A DNA stretch of 64,000 nt from Aquirufa ecclesiirivi (GTDB lineage Bacteria > Bacteroidota > Bacteroidia > Cytophagales > Spirosomataceae). Both the position numbers and the translations under genes were made by a program. The stretch is from assembly GCF_011250515.1 (NCBI RefSeq), contig NZ_JAANOP010000008.1, positions 30,087 to 94,086 of the forward strand, read 5' to 3'. Below the pieces are notes generated by a model. That model searched no databases. It worked only from the letters and a program-made list of their open reading frames with translations, and had not been told where the DNA came from. Positions 9,159-17,442 of the stretch are shown piece after piece (the first letter of the stretch is position 1; each line of letters opens with the position of its first letter).

Positions 9159-10166
9159 ATGTCGGTAGCGGTAGTCATTTTAAATTTTAATGGAAAACAT
9201 TTTTTAGAGAAATTTTTACCTTCAGTTGTAACAAGCTCTCCGAAGGATTCTGTGTATATCGCGGATAATGGATCCTCTGATGACTCCAATGAATACATTA
9301 AAAAACATTTTCCAGAAGTACATCTTTTGATTGGCGAAGGCAATTTGGGTTATGCCGGAGGATATAATTGGGCATTACGATCCATCAAAGCAGATTACTA
9401 TGTATTAATGAATTCGGACATTGAACCCAGTGAAAATTGGTTGAATCCACTAGTGGAATACATGGATAGAAATCCACAAGTAGCAGCAGTCCAACCCTTC
9501 ATACTGGATTATCAAAACCCAGACCAATTTGAATATGCAGGTGCTGCTGGAGGCTATTGGGATAATTTAGGCTTTCCATTTTGTCGAGGTAGGATCTTTG
9601 ATTCAATTGAAAAAAATGAAGGACAATATGGTACGAGCATCGTACAATGGGCAACAGGAGCATGCTTATTGGTAAGATCTGATATATACTGGCTTGTGGG
9701 AGGATTAGATGAGTATTTTTTTGCTCACATGGAAGAAATTGACCTTTGTTGGAGATTCCAGCGAGCTGGATATCAAGTAGCTGCTGTGGCAGAAAGCACG
9801 GTCAAGCATGTTGGAGGAGGTACTTTAGATAAAGGAAATCCATTTAAGACCTATTTGAATTTCAGAAACAATTTAATTCTATTATACAAAAACCTGTCGG
9901 GTAGAAAAAAATGGTTTACCCTATTATTACGAATGGAAGCTGATGGATTAGCGGGCATTCGATTTTTGTTAACTGGAGAATTTTCATTACTATGGGCTAT
10001 CCTAAAAGCCCACTTTTCATTTTACAGCTATGTATTAGGCCATCACCCCAAGCAAAACTTAGCGCATTCTTTAGTTAAAAATACCAACACGATGAGGTAT
10101 TCCAAATCCATCGTATGGGCATATTTCGTACAAAAAAAGAAAAAATTTAGCGACTTACAATTTTAG
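9159..10166 (+). CDS. Glycosyltransferase family 2 protein
   Basis: A GT-A-fold transferase of 335 residues. It starts with SVAVVILNFNG, followed by NGSSDDS at 38-43 (nucleotide-sugar binding), the metal site NSD at 85-87 and the MEEIDLCWR segment near residue 192 that holds the catalytic acid and the aromatic/Arg pair seen in rhamnosyltransferase-like GT2 enzymes. It probably adds a sugar to a surface polysaccharide; donor and acceptor are unknown. It is monocistronic, and its end overlaps the convergent PspC gene by 4 nt. Confidence 0.9.
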   Translation: MSVAVVILNFNGKHFLEKFLPSVVTSSPKDSVYIADNGSSDDSNEYIKKHFPEVHLLIGEGNLGYAGGYNWALRSIKADYYVLMNSDIEPSENWLNPLVEYMDRNPQVAAVQPFILDYQNPDQFEYAGAAGGYWDNLGFPFCRGRIFDSIEKNEGQYGTSIVQWATGACLLVRSDIYWLVGGLDEYFFAHMEEIDLCWRFQRAGYQVAAVAESTVKHVGGGTLDKGNPFKTYLNFRNNLILLYKNLSGRKKWFTLLLRMEADGLAGIRFLLTGEFSLLWAILKAHFSFYSYVLGHHPKQNLAHSLVKNTNTMRYSKSIVWAYFVQKKKKFSDLQF

Positions 10167-10384
10167 AATTCCCAAACAGTTGGATTATTTCTTTGGCGTA
10201 AATACCGACGGATATTCATCCAAAATGCTAAAATCAAATAAATGATGATGGGAGATCCCATCGTGATGAAAGTGGTATAAATAAAATACAATCGTATGCT
10301 GGAGGTAGAAATTTTAAACTTCTCTCCTAATCTAGTACAAACTCCAAAAGCTTGATTTTCAACGAAATACTTTACTTTTTCCAT
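10163..10384 (-). CDS. PspC domain protein
   Basis: A 73-residue protein matching a single PspC domain: FGVCTRLGEKF followed by a hydrophobic segment (YFIYTTFITMGSPIIIYLILAF split around a Gly-Ser-Pro turn) and a basic tail. PspC proteins sit in the inner membrane and, in Proteobacteria, activate the phage-shock response; short stand-alone versions are common in Bacteroidota with unknown roles. It has no neighbour in the same direction. Confidence 0.8.
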   Translation of the reverse strand: MEKVKYFVENQAFGVCTRLGEKFKISTSSIRLYFIYTTFITMGSPIIIYLILAFWMNIRRYLRQRNNPTVWEF

Positions 10385-10707
10385 GTAGCTAAAATTATTG
10401 CCTACAAAAATATTAATTAATTACCCGATTCAAGATACAAAATGCGAATAATTCAAATTATTATACAAATATTACAATAATAAAATAAAATATTTGATAT
10501 TTTGTAATATTTAATTTGAATTTGCTTGCATGCAATTGAATTTTATATACATTTGGACACTTAAAAGTTTTAATTCAGCAAAATTATCGACTTCATCCCT
10601 CCTAGTATCTCCCCGGTTTACACTCCAATTGATTCTACAAGTTTGTCCCAGTCAAAATTCTTGCGTCTAAAATTCTTTAAGATTTAATTTTTTAACATTA
10701 ATTTTTT
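10385..10707 (+). promoter_or_regulatory. cspA promoter and long 5' leader
   Basis: This 323-nt gap holds a full-consensus promoter: TTG at 10526-10528, 19 nt, then TACATTTG at 10548-10555. Transcription would start near 10561, leaving about 147 nt of untranslated leader ahead of the cold-shock gene. Long leaders of cspA-type genes often fold in a temperature-dependent way; that role here is inference. The 10385-10520 part is very AT-rich and I see nothing else in it. Confidence 0.65.
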
Positions 10708-10902
10708 ATGCAAACTGGTAAAGTAAAATTTTTCAACGAGACGAAAGGTTTCGGATTCATCGTTGACGATCAAACAGGTGAAGACATTTTTGTACACGTA
10801 ACTGGCTTAGCTGGTGTTACGATTCGCGAAAATGACAGCGTTTCCTACGAAGTAACTGACGGAAAGCGTGGAGCTAACGCGATCAATGTAAAGAAAATCT
10901 AA
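10708..10902 (+). CDS. cspA: Cold-shock domain protein
   Basis: A complete 64-residue cold-shock domain (OB fold) with RNP1 as KGFGFI at 13-18 and RNP2 as DIFVH at 26-30. These proteins bind single-stranded RNA and DNA and melt RNA structure in the cold or during growth. It is monocistronic, with a strong promoter and long leader upstream and a perfect terminator downstream. There are many csp paralogues in Bacteroidota, so the symbol means the family rather than a strict orthologue. Confidence 0.93.
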   Translation: MQTGKVKFFNETKGFGFIVDDQTGEDIFVHVTGLAGVTIRENDSVSYEVTDGKRGANAINVKKI

Positions 10903-11000
10903 TTTTCTTACATGTCCTTGATTAGAGCAAATCAGTATTTTCCAATATATTAGGTTATCCTATTAAAATTGCAACATTGATCTCTAATAAAGAGAAAAGA

Positions 11001-11028
11001 AAAAGCCATCCCTCGGGATGGCTTTTTT
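11001..11028. terminator. Terminator between cspA and lysS
   Basis: Perfect stem GCCATCCC / GGGATGGC flanked by A and T runs, so it can serve both converging genes. Confidence 0.88.
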
Positions 11029-11048
11029 GATTTCAATCATATTATCGA

Positions 11049-12764
11049 TTAAGATTCTATCCATGCAATAACTTCATCTTTGCTCGGCATGGCAGCTTCT
11101 ATCTTTAATTTTTTACGCATCCCTCCTAAATCATTAAATACTTTATTGGGATTAGCGGCTTTCAAAGCCTCGAGTGTTAAGATTCCCATTTTTTGTAAAG
11201 CAGGAATCCAATGTTCGGCTACACCTGCCTGAACAAAATCAGCGTCAGAAGATACTTCCTTCAATACTTCTGGTCTCATTTGTGGAAAGAATAATACTTC
11301 TTGAATGGAGGCTTGGTTTGTCATCAACATCGTTAAACGGTCAATACCAATTCCGATACCAGAAGTTGGCGGCATGGCATATTCCAATGAACGAATGAAA
11401 TCGTGATCCATAACCATGGCCTCATCATCCCCTTTTTCGGCCAAACGCAACTGATCTTCAAATCTTTCTTTTTGATCAATCGGATCATTTAATTCCGAAT
11501 AGGCATTGGCAATCTCCTTACCATTCACAAATAGCTCAAATCGCTCTACCAAACCTTCTTTTGATCTATGCTTTTTAGTCAGCGGTGACATCTCAACAGG
11601 ATAATCGATAATAAAAGTTGGTTGGATTAAATTTGCTTCCACTTTCTCACCAAAAAGCTCGTCGATCAATTTGCCTTTGCCCATCTGCTCATCCACTTCC
11701 ATACCAAATTCTAGACATTTAGCCCGTAAAGCATCCTCAGATAAAGCATCCACATCAACACCTGAATATTTAAGTATGGCTTCTGAAATGGATAATTTAG
11801 GATATGGTCCAGCAAATTCAATGGCATTTTCTCCTATCATCACAAGGGTTTGATGATGTAAAGTTTGAGCTACCTTTTCAAAGATTTTCTCTGTCAAGTC
11901 CATCATCCAGTGATAATCTTTATATGCTACATAAAACTCTAATGAGGTAAATTCAGGATTATGGGTTCGATCCATTCCTTCATTTCTAAACATTTTACCA
12001 AATTCATAAACGCCATCAAATCCACCTACAATTAATCGTTTCAAATACAACTCATTCGCAATTCGCAAATAAAGTGGCATGTCCAAGGTATTATGATGCG
12101 TTTTAAAGGGTCTAGCCGAGGCACCACCATGAATAGCTTGTAATACAGGGGTTTCCACTTCCAACCAACCACGCTCATCAAACATGGATCTCATGGTAGA
12201 GATGATTTTAGCACGCTTGATGAAAATATCTTTAACAGAAGGGTTTACGATTAAATCGACATATCGCTGGCGATAACGCATCTCTGGATCAGAGAATGCA
12301 TCGTAAGTCTGCCCTTCAGCTTCCTTCACGACAGGCAGTGGTTTTAATGCTTTGGACAAAAGGGTGAATTCACGCACATGGACGGAAATTTCTCCCATTT
12401 GAGTCGTAAAAACATATCCTTTTACCCCAATGATATCACCAATGTCTAAAAGCTTTTTGAATACAATATTATATAGTGTTTTGTTTTCTCCTGGACATAA
12501 ATCATCCCTTCTGAAATACAATTGGATTCGACCACTGGCGTCTTGCAATTCTGCGAATGAGGCATTTCCCATGATGCGAAAACCCATCAAACGACCAGCC
12601 AAGGTTACATCCTGAAAATTGGCTTCCTCAGCGGAATAAGTAGACAAAATATCCTTGGCATATACAGAAACGGGATAGGCTTCTGCGGGATAGGGATCAA
12701 TGCCTAAAGCCATTAAATCCAATCTTTTTTGTCTTCTTAGTTGTTCTTGCTCACTTAAAACCAT
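11049..12764 (-). CDS. lysS: Lysyl-tRNA synthetase, class II
   Basis: Charges tRNA-Lys. The N-terminal OB domain begins near residue 45 after a helix rich in Arg, Gln and Lys. Class II motif 2 appears as FRNEGMDRTHNPEF and motif 3 as GIGIGIDRLTM. The frame opens at 12797, but an exact TAATTTTG promoter element at 12795-12802 would overlap that start, so the ATG at 12764 (571 residues) is chosen. The C-terminus runs about 70 residues past motif 3 with a helix-rich tail (GILTLEALKAANP), longer than the E. coli enzyme. Confidence 0.95.
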   Translation of the reverse strand: MVLSEQEQLRRQKRLDLMALGIDPYPAEAYPVSVYAKDILSTYSAEEANFQDVTLAGRLMGFRIMGNASFAELQDASGRIQLYFRRDDLCPGENKTLYNIVFKKLLDIGDIIGVKGYVFTTQMGEISVHVREFTLLSKALKPLPVVKEAEGQTYDAFSDPEMRYRQRYVDLIVNPSVKDIFIKRAKIISTMRSMFDERGWLEVETPVLQAIHGGASARPFKTHHNTLDMPLYLRIANELYLKRLIVGGFDGVYEFGKMFRNEGMDRTHNPEFTSLEFYVAYKDYHWMMDLTEKIFEKVAQTLHHQTLVMIGENAIEFAGPYPKLSISEAILKYSGVDVDALSEDALRAKCLEFGMEVDEQMGKGKLIDELFGEKVEANLIQPTFIIDYPVEMSPLTKKHRSKEGLVERFELFVNGKEIANAYSELNDPIDQKERFEDQLRLAEKGDDEAMVMDHDFIRSLEYAMPPTSGIGIGIDRLTMLMTNQASIQEVLFFPQMRPEVLKEVSSDADFVQAGVAEHWIPALQKMGILTLEALKAANPNKVFNDLGGMRKKLKIEAAMPSKDEVIAWIES

Positions 12765-12794
12765 GGGGTATTTGCTAATTTCTAAAATGAATTG

Positions 12795-12802
12795 CAAAAT
12801 TA
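12795..12802 (-). promoter_or_regulatory. -7 element of the lysS promoter
   Basis: Exact TAATTTTG on the minus strand, about 30 nt before the ATG at 12764; it helps to decide that start. Confidence 0.55.
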
Positions 12803-13097
12803 ACCAATTATAGGCCGATTAAAAAATGGACATCTATTTCATGTAAAATTTACTGCAGAATATTAATAAATTAAATCAGACAAATAGGTTCAATTCTATC
12901 GATTTTACTTGGACATTTTACATAAAATCGCATCAAATCTAGCTTTAACAATGGTTGATTTGTCAGTTTTTGGCACATGCTTCAAATTTGATAATCTGCC
13001 AATTCTTAAATCTTGTTAATAAAATAACGAGTTCAGAACATTGGCACACATTTTGCGTTAATTTAGCAAAACTAAAATCTAACGCATTTTTAATATT
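12803..13097. other. AT-rich divergent intergenic region lysS/htrA
   Basis: About 295 nt between divergent genes. Near the htrA end there is TTG at 13041-13043 and a TAATTTAG (one mismatch to TAnnTTTG) at 13059-13066, but the spacing of 15 nt is short, so the htrA promoter is only tentative. I see no other feature. Confidence 0.4.
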
Positions 13098-14573
13098 ATG
13101 GAAATCAAAAACCACCTTAAAACGTATGTGATTATCGCCTTACTTTCTAGCGGAATCACCCTTGGCGCCTATTCCTTATTAAATTTAGGTTCCTCGCACA
13201 CCCTAGGTGATGCACCTTCTGCATTTACAAGTTCTGTTTCCAACCAACAAAATGTCCCCGGAAATCCTGGAGAATTCACCTTTGCAGCTGAAAAAACTAC
13301 ACCAGCTGTGGTACACATTAAAACTAAAATGACAGCTAGACAGAGTCGTCAGTCATCCAGTCCATTTGATGATTTTTTTGGTTTTGGAGACCCTTTTGGC
13401 GGCCGACGTCAACAAGCTCCACAAACACAAGAAGCCTCGGGATCAGGGGTAATTATTAGCTCGGACGGATATATTGTCACAAACAATCACGTGGTTCAAG
13501 AAGCCGAAGAAGTGAGCGTTATCTTAAATGATAAGCGAGAATTTAAAGCTAAAGTAATATCAACGGATCCATCATCTGACTTAGCTGTAATTCAAATCAA
13601 AGCTGAAAATTTACCATTCTTGAGTTTCGGTGATTCAGACGCACTTCGGGTGGGAGAATGGGTGTTGGCAGTTGGAAATCCATTTAATTTAGAATCAACG
13701 GTTACTGCGGGAATAGTTTCAGCTAAGGGCCGTCAAAACATCATTGATCGTGATGGAGATACTAACCCTTTGGAATCCTTCATTCAAACCGATGCCGCTG
13801 TCAATCCAGGTAATTCAGGTGGGGCCTTGGTTAATCTTAAAGGAGAGTTAATTGGTATCAATACGGCTATCTATTCTAGAACAGGTCAATTCGCTGGTTA
13901 TTCTTTTGCCGTTCCGGTTAGTATTGTGAAGAAAGTATCATCTGATTTAATCAAATACGGAAATGTGCAACGCGGTTTCTTGGGGGTAAGTATCACGGAG
14001 GTAAATGCCAAATTGGCAGAAGAAAAAGACCTAAAATCCAAAGATGGGGTTTATGTGGGTGGCTTCTCTGAAAATTCGGCAGCCAAAGATGCAGGTATTA
14101 AAATAAATGACGTCATCACTAAAATCGATGGAACTGATACCAAATCATCTTCTAAATTAATGGAGATTGTCGGTAGAAAGCGTCCAGGTGAAAGTATTTT
14201 GGTCACAGTGAACCGTGATGGTCAAACCAAAGAGTTTAAAGTGACATTAAAAAATAAAGATGGTAATACCTCCATTGTGAAGGGTGATGCAGGCGAATCG
14301 ACTAAATCTGAATTTTTAGGCGCTAAATTTGGTAGCCTAAGCAGCGCTGATAAAGAAAAATTCAAAGTAAGTAATGGTGTAAAGGTTATAGAGGTATCAG
14401 CTGATGGCCGACTAGAGATGTATGGTTTATCGAAAGGATCGATTATTACTAAGATCAACGATAAAGCCGTTAGTGATCCTAAAGAAGCTGTTCAGTTATT
14501 GGAAGCACGTAAAGGACGGATTAAACTTGAAGGAGTGGATGTGGACGGTTCTCGTTTCATCTATGTATTATAA
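13098..14573 (+). CDS. degP: HtrA/DegP-family periplasmic serine protease
   Basis: A 491-residue protease that degrades or refolds damaged envelope proteins. It has an N-terminal signal anchor (residues 8-30), then a trypsin-like domain with H131 (TNNHVV), D161 (SSDLAVI) and S240 (NPGNSGGAL), and two PDZ domains (about 290-375 and 400-490). A Phe/Gly-rich linker (DDFFGFGDPFGGRR) precedes the active-site His, as in DegQ/MucD LA loops. It stands alone and is closed by a terminator. Which paralogue (DegP, DegQ or DegS) it corresponds to cannot be decided here. Confidence 0.93.
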   Translation: MEIKNHLKTYVIIALLSSGITLGAYSLLNLGSSHTLGDAPSAFTSSVSNQQNVPGNPGEFTFAAEKTTPAVVHIKTKMTARQSRQSSSPFDDFFGFGDPFGGRRQQAPQTQEASGSGVIISSDGYIVTNNHVVQEAEEVSVILNDKREFKAKVISTDPSSDLAVIQIKAENLPFLSFGDSDALRVGEWVLAVGNPFNLESTVTAGIVSAKGRQNIIDRDGDTNPLESFIQTDAAVNPGNSGGALVNLKGELIGINTAIYSRTGQFAGYSFAVPVSIVKKVSSDLIKYGNVQRGFLGVSITEVNAKLAEEKDLKSKDGVYVGGFSENSAAKDAGIKINDVITKIDGTDTKSSSKLMEIVGRKRPGESILVTVNRDGQTKEFKVTLKNKDGNTSIVKGDAGESTKSEFLGAKFGSLSSADKEKFKVSNGVKVIEVSADGRLEMYGLSKGSIITKINDKAVSDPKEAVQLLEARKGRIKLEGVDVDGSRFIYVL

Positions 14574-14605
14574 ATAGATTGATATTTTGAGGTTTTGACA
14601 TATTA

Positions 14606-14636
14606 AAAATCCCCCGAAAATCGGGGGATTTTTTTG
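14606..14636 (+). terminator. Terminator after htrA
   Basis: AAATCCCCCGA / TCGGGGGATTT stem followed by a T run. Confidence 0.88.
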
Positions 14637-14640
14637 TTTT

Positions 14641-14698
14641 TGAACGCTAATTTCCTAACGCTGGCAAGGTTCCAAACCTTGACAGCGTTGAGCGTTCA
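14641..14698. repeat. Nested intergenic palindrome, copy 1
   Basis: An outer arm pair TGAACGCT / AGCGTTCA encloses an inner pair AACGCTGGCAAGGTT / AACCTTGACAGCGTT. The inner arms are almost identical to the element at 40933-40985, while the outer arms differ but still pair. A REP-like mobile palindrome is the simplest explanation. Confidence 0.75.
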
Positions 14699-14770
14699 TA
14701 ACGTTTTTGGAAATAAATATGTTGTCCAAGAAACTGATATTGTAAACAAAGTTGAACTCTGGATACAAAA

Positions 14771-14800
14771 AAAAGAGCCAAACATCCGCTAGGCTCTTTT
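14771..14800. terminator. Terminator after pdhB
   Basis: AAAAGAGCC / GGCTCTTTT stem with a 12-nt loop. On the minus strand it is followed by a run of eight T residues, so it ends pdhB transcription. Confidence 0.82.
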
Positions 14801-14819
14801 AACTTTTATATTACTAGAA

Positions 14820-15803
14820 TTACTTTTTATAAGTAACTGTTTTTACTGCTTGAATTGTGCGCTCAATACTTGGCAAAATTTCTTCAATCAAAGTAGGAGC
14901 ATAAGGTAAAGGCAAATCCTTCGAATTTACGCGCACTACTGGAGCATCGAGGTAATCAAATGCCCAACGTTGTAAATGATAGGTAATTTCAGACGAAATA
15001 GCCGATAATGGATTTGCTTCTTCAACCACAACACAACGGTTCGTTTTCTTAACGGATTCTACCACTGTAATATAATCAATAGGACGTACACTACGCAAGT
15101 CAATAACTTCCGCATTAATCCCCATTTTAGTCAATTCTTCCACTGCTGGCATTACCACGCGAGAAAGCATTTTACCAAAGGTTACAATGGTTACATCCTT
15201 TCCTTCTTTCACAATATTGGCTTTACCAATTGGAATTAAAAATTCTCCATCGGGCACCATGCCTTTATCTCCATACATTAGTTCTGATTCCATGAAAATA
15301 ACAGGATCATTATCACGTATAGATGCCTTTAATAATCCTTTGGCATCGGCGGGATTCGAAGGAACAACCACTTTCAAACCTGGAGTATTGGCATACCAGT
15401 TTTCAAAGTTAGATGAGTGCTGAGATGATAATTGACCCGCATTTCCTGTAGGGCCGCGGAAAACAATTGGGCAAGAATATTGACCACCAGACATCGACAT
15501 CATTTTAGAGGCCGAATTGATAATTTGATCAATGGCTACTAAGGAGAAGTTGAAAGTCATAAATTCGACAATCGGACGTAAACCATTAGCGGCAGCACCT
15601 ACTCCAATACCTCCAAAACCTAACTCTGCAATTGGAGTATCAATTACCCGGTCTGGACCAAACTCATCCAACATCCCTTGGGAAACTTTGTATGCTCCAT
15701 TGTATTCGGCAACTTCTTCACCCATTAAAAAAACGGATGCATCACGTCGCATCTCTTCTTGCATTGCCTCACGCAAGGCTTCTCTGAATTGAATCTCTCT
15801 CAT
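14820..15803 (-). CDS. pdhB: Pyruvate dehydrogenase E1 component, beta subunit
   Basis: The beta subunit of the thiamine-diphosphate E1 heterotetramer that turns pyruvate into acetyl groups on lipoyl-E2. The 327 residues start with REIQFREALREAMQEEM and carry the GEEVAEYNGAYKV segment, the RGPTGNAGQLSSQHS segment and a C-terminal VVVEEANPL/RVNSKDLPLPYAPTLE-like region, all standard for PdhB. The alpha subunit and E2 are not adjacent, so the complex genes are dispersed. A branched-chain 2-oxoacid dehydrogenase beta subunit is the only serious alternative; the sequence fits PdhB better. Confidence 0.92.
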   Translation of the reverse strand: MREIQFREALREAMQEEMRRDASVFLMGEEVAEYNGAYKVSQGMLDEFGPDRVIDTPIAELGFGGIGVGAAANGLRPIVEFMTFNFSLVAIDQIINSASKMMSMSGGQYSCPIVFRGPTGNAGQLSSQHSSNFENWYANTPGLKVVVPSNPADAKGLLKASIRDNDPVIFMESELMYGDKGMVPDGEFLIPIGKANIVKEGKDVTIVTFGKMLSRVVMPAVEELTKMGINAEVIDLRSVRPIDYITVVESVKKTNRCVVVEEANPLSAISSEITYHLQRWAFDYLDAPVVRVNSKDLPLPYAPTLIEEILPSIERTIQAVKTVTYKK

Positions 15804-15837
15804 AAAATGTTAAGGTGTATGAAAAAACATAACCGCG

Positions 15838-15867
15838 CAAAATTAGGTAAGAAAAAGCATACCACAA
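15838..15867 (-). promoter_or_regulatory. Full-consensus promoter of pdhB
   Basis: On the minus strand, TTG at 15867-15865, a 19-nt spacer, then TAATTTTG at 15845-15838. This is an exact match to the Bacteroidota TTG-N19-TAnnTTTG promoter, about 35 nt ahead of the ATG. Confidence 0.7.
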
Positions 15868-15945
15868 AACCAAAATTAGGTTCTCAAATTGCCCATTTTG
15901 AGAAATTCGTGGTATTTTTAAACTTTAATACCAATTTTACATCTC

Positions 15946-16974
15946 ATGTCCATACAAATAGCTTCGATTTCCACTTCATTACCTGCATTTCTCGACTCTA
16001 AAAACTATTCTAGGGTTATTGTATTAGTGGATGAGCTAACGCAAAAACATTGTTTATCCAAGATTGAAAATATTCTTCCTAAAAATTACATTAAAGTTGT
16101 TATCAAATCGGGTGAAACAAATAAAAACCTGACGACCTGTGTGAAAATATGGGAAGTTATGACTAAATCAAATTTGGATAGACATGCCTTGATGATCAAT
16201 TTGGGGGGTGGTGTCATCGGAGATATGGGAGGTTTCTGTGCTTCCACCTATAAAAGAGGTATTGATTTTATACAAATACCCACTACTCTTCTGGCCCAAG
16301 TAGATGCTAGTGTCGGGGGGAAATTAGGTATTGATTTTCAAGGTTTCAAAAACCATTTGGGCGTATTTCAATTACCCAAAACGGTGTTGATTGACCCAAC
16401 TTTCTTAGAAACATTGACAGAAAGAGAAAAAAGATCTGGTTTTGCTGAAATTATTAAACACTGTTTAATCCGTGATGCCGCTAAATGGTCTGAAATAAGT
16501 CAAATAGATTGGCAAGAAAACGATTTTGCTACTTTGGTCGCACATTCAGTTGCCATCAAAGAAGCCATTGTTACCGAAGATCCTAAAGAAGCTGGAATCC
16601 GTAAAATCCTGAATCTAGGACATACCTTAGGACATGCTGTCGAGACTTTTTTATTAAACCAAGGTAAAAGAAAAATCTTACACGGTGAAGCGGTAGCTGT
16701 AGGAATCATCACAGAAGCCTACCTTTCTTATGAGCGAGGTTTAATCAGCATAGTTGAATTAGAAGAAATTGAGGCATATCTATTTGCCACCTATGGAAAA
16801 GTACCATTGCAAGAAAGTGAAATTCCTGAAATTATCCGTTTGACCATGCAGGACAAAAAGAACCTTGGAAATGAGGTTCGTTTCTCATTATTAACAGGAA
16901 TTGGTGATTGTGGGTATGATATTCCTGTTGGGAAATCAGAAATGAAAAAAGCACTCCAATATTATATTGGCTAA
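15946..16974 (+). CDS. aroB: 3-dehydroquinate synthase
   Basis: Second step of the shikimate pathway: DAHP to 3-dehydroquinate, with NAD and a divalent metal. Visible are the NAD-site GGGVIGDMGGF, the PTTLLAQVDASVGGK segment and the metal ligands in SGFAEIIKH, NLGHTLGHAVE and LHGEAVAVG. The 342 residues fit the family. The first-step enzyme is nearby on the other strand (20407-21501). Its stop codon abuts the convergent gatC end with no spacer. Confidence 0.95.
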   Translation: MSIQIASISTSLPAFLDSKNYSRVIVLVDELTQKHCLSKIENILPKNYIKVVIKSGETNKNLTTCVKIWEVMTKSNLDRHALMINLGGGVIGDMGGFCASTYKRGIDFIQIPTTLLAQVDASVGGKLGIDFQGFKNHLGVFQLPKTVLIDPTFLETLTEREKRSGFAEIIKHCLIRDAAKWSEISQIDWQENDFATLVAHSVAIKEAIVTEDPKEAGIRKILNLGHTLGHAVETFLLNQGKRKILHGEAVAVGIITEAYLSYERGLISIVELEEIEAYLFATYGKVPLQESEIPEIIRLTMQDKKNLGNEVRFSLLTGIGDCGYDIPVGKSEMKKALQYYIG

Positions 16975-17262
16975 TTACTCAATTACTTGTGGCACTTTAA
17001 AATAACTTTCATTGGTGTCTGGACCTAATTTCAACGCTTTTTGACGATCTAACATCGATTTGGCTTGATCTTCTCTAAAATGATTTAAAGCAGGAGTCAT
17101 ATGAACTAAGGGTTCAACTGATGATGTATCTACTGCATTCAATGCTTCCATCCAATCCAAGACTTTATTGATGGAATCCTGCATATCTTGAATTTTTTCC
17201 TCTTTTAGCTCCAGACGTGCCAAATGAGCAATTTTAATCACATCGTCCTTATTTACCTTCAT
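16975..17262 (-). CDS. gatC: Asp-tRNA(Asn)/Glu-tRNA(Gln) amidotransferase subunit C
   Basis: The small scaffold subunit of GatCAB, which amidates mischarged Glu-tRNA(Gln) or Asp-tRNA(Asn). At 95 residues it has the family pattern IAHLARLEL near the start, a helix around residues 25-45 and the C-terminal region ending in an aromatic-rich FKVPQVIE tail (the usual ...VPKVIE ending). It overlaps the 63-residue gene by 14 nt and lies in one unit with gltX, a sensible pairing because GltX makes its mischarged substrate. Confidence 0.92.
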   Translation of the reverse strand: MKVNKDDVIKIAHLARLELKEEKIQDMQDSINKVLDWMEALNAVDTSSVEPLVHMTPALNHFREDQAKSMLDRQKALKLGPDTNESYFKVPQVIE

Positions 17263-17440
17263 CGTTCTTAGGATTTAACTTTTTATCATCTGGCATCTCT
17301 TTGTCCAAAAATGCATTTAATGCATCGCGATTCAAGGTCGACGTAATTTGTCCAAATGAATCAATATTCATCTCAAAGCCTGCCAAATCGGGATGTACCT
17401 TGGGAGCTTTCTCTTGGATTTTCTTAGATTTATCTTTCAT
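17249..17440 (-). CDS. Small conserved-looking protein between gltX and gatC
   Basis: A 63-residue, highly charged, soluble protein with no recognised domain. The middle contains VHPDLAGFEMNIDSFGQI and the ends are Lys/Asp-rich and probably disordered. It starts 2 nt after gltX stops and overlaps gatC by 14 nt, so it is very probably translated as part of that unit. The tight packing, rather than a motif, is the reason to call it real. No function is proposed. Confidence 0.65.
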   Translation of the reverse strand: MKDKSKKIQEKAPKVHPDLAGFEMNIDSFGQITSTLNRDALNAFLDKEMPDDKKLNPKNDEGK

Positions 17441-17442
17441 AT

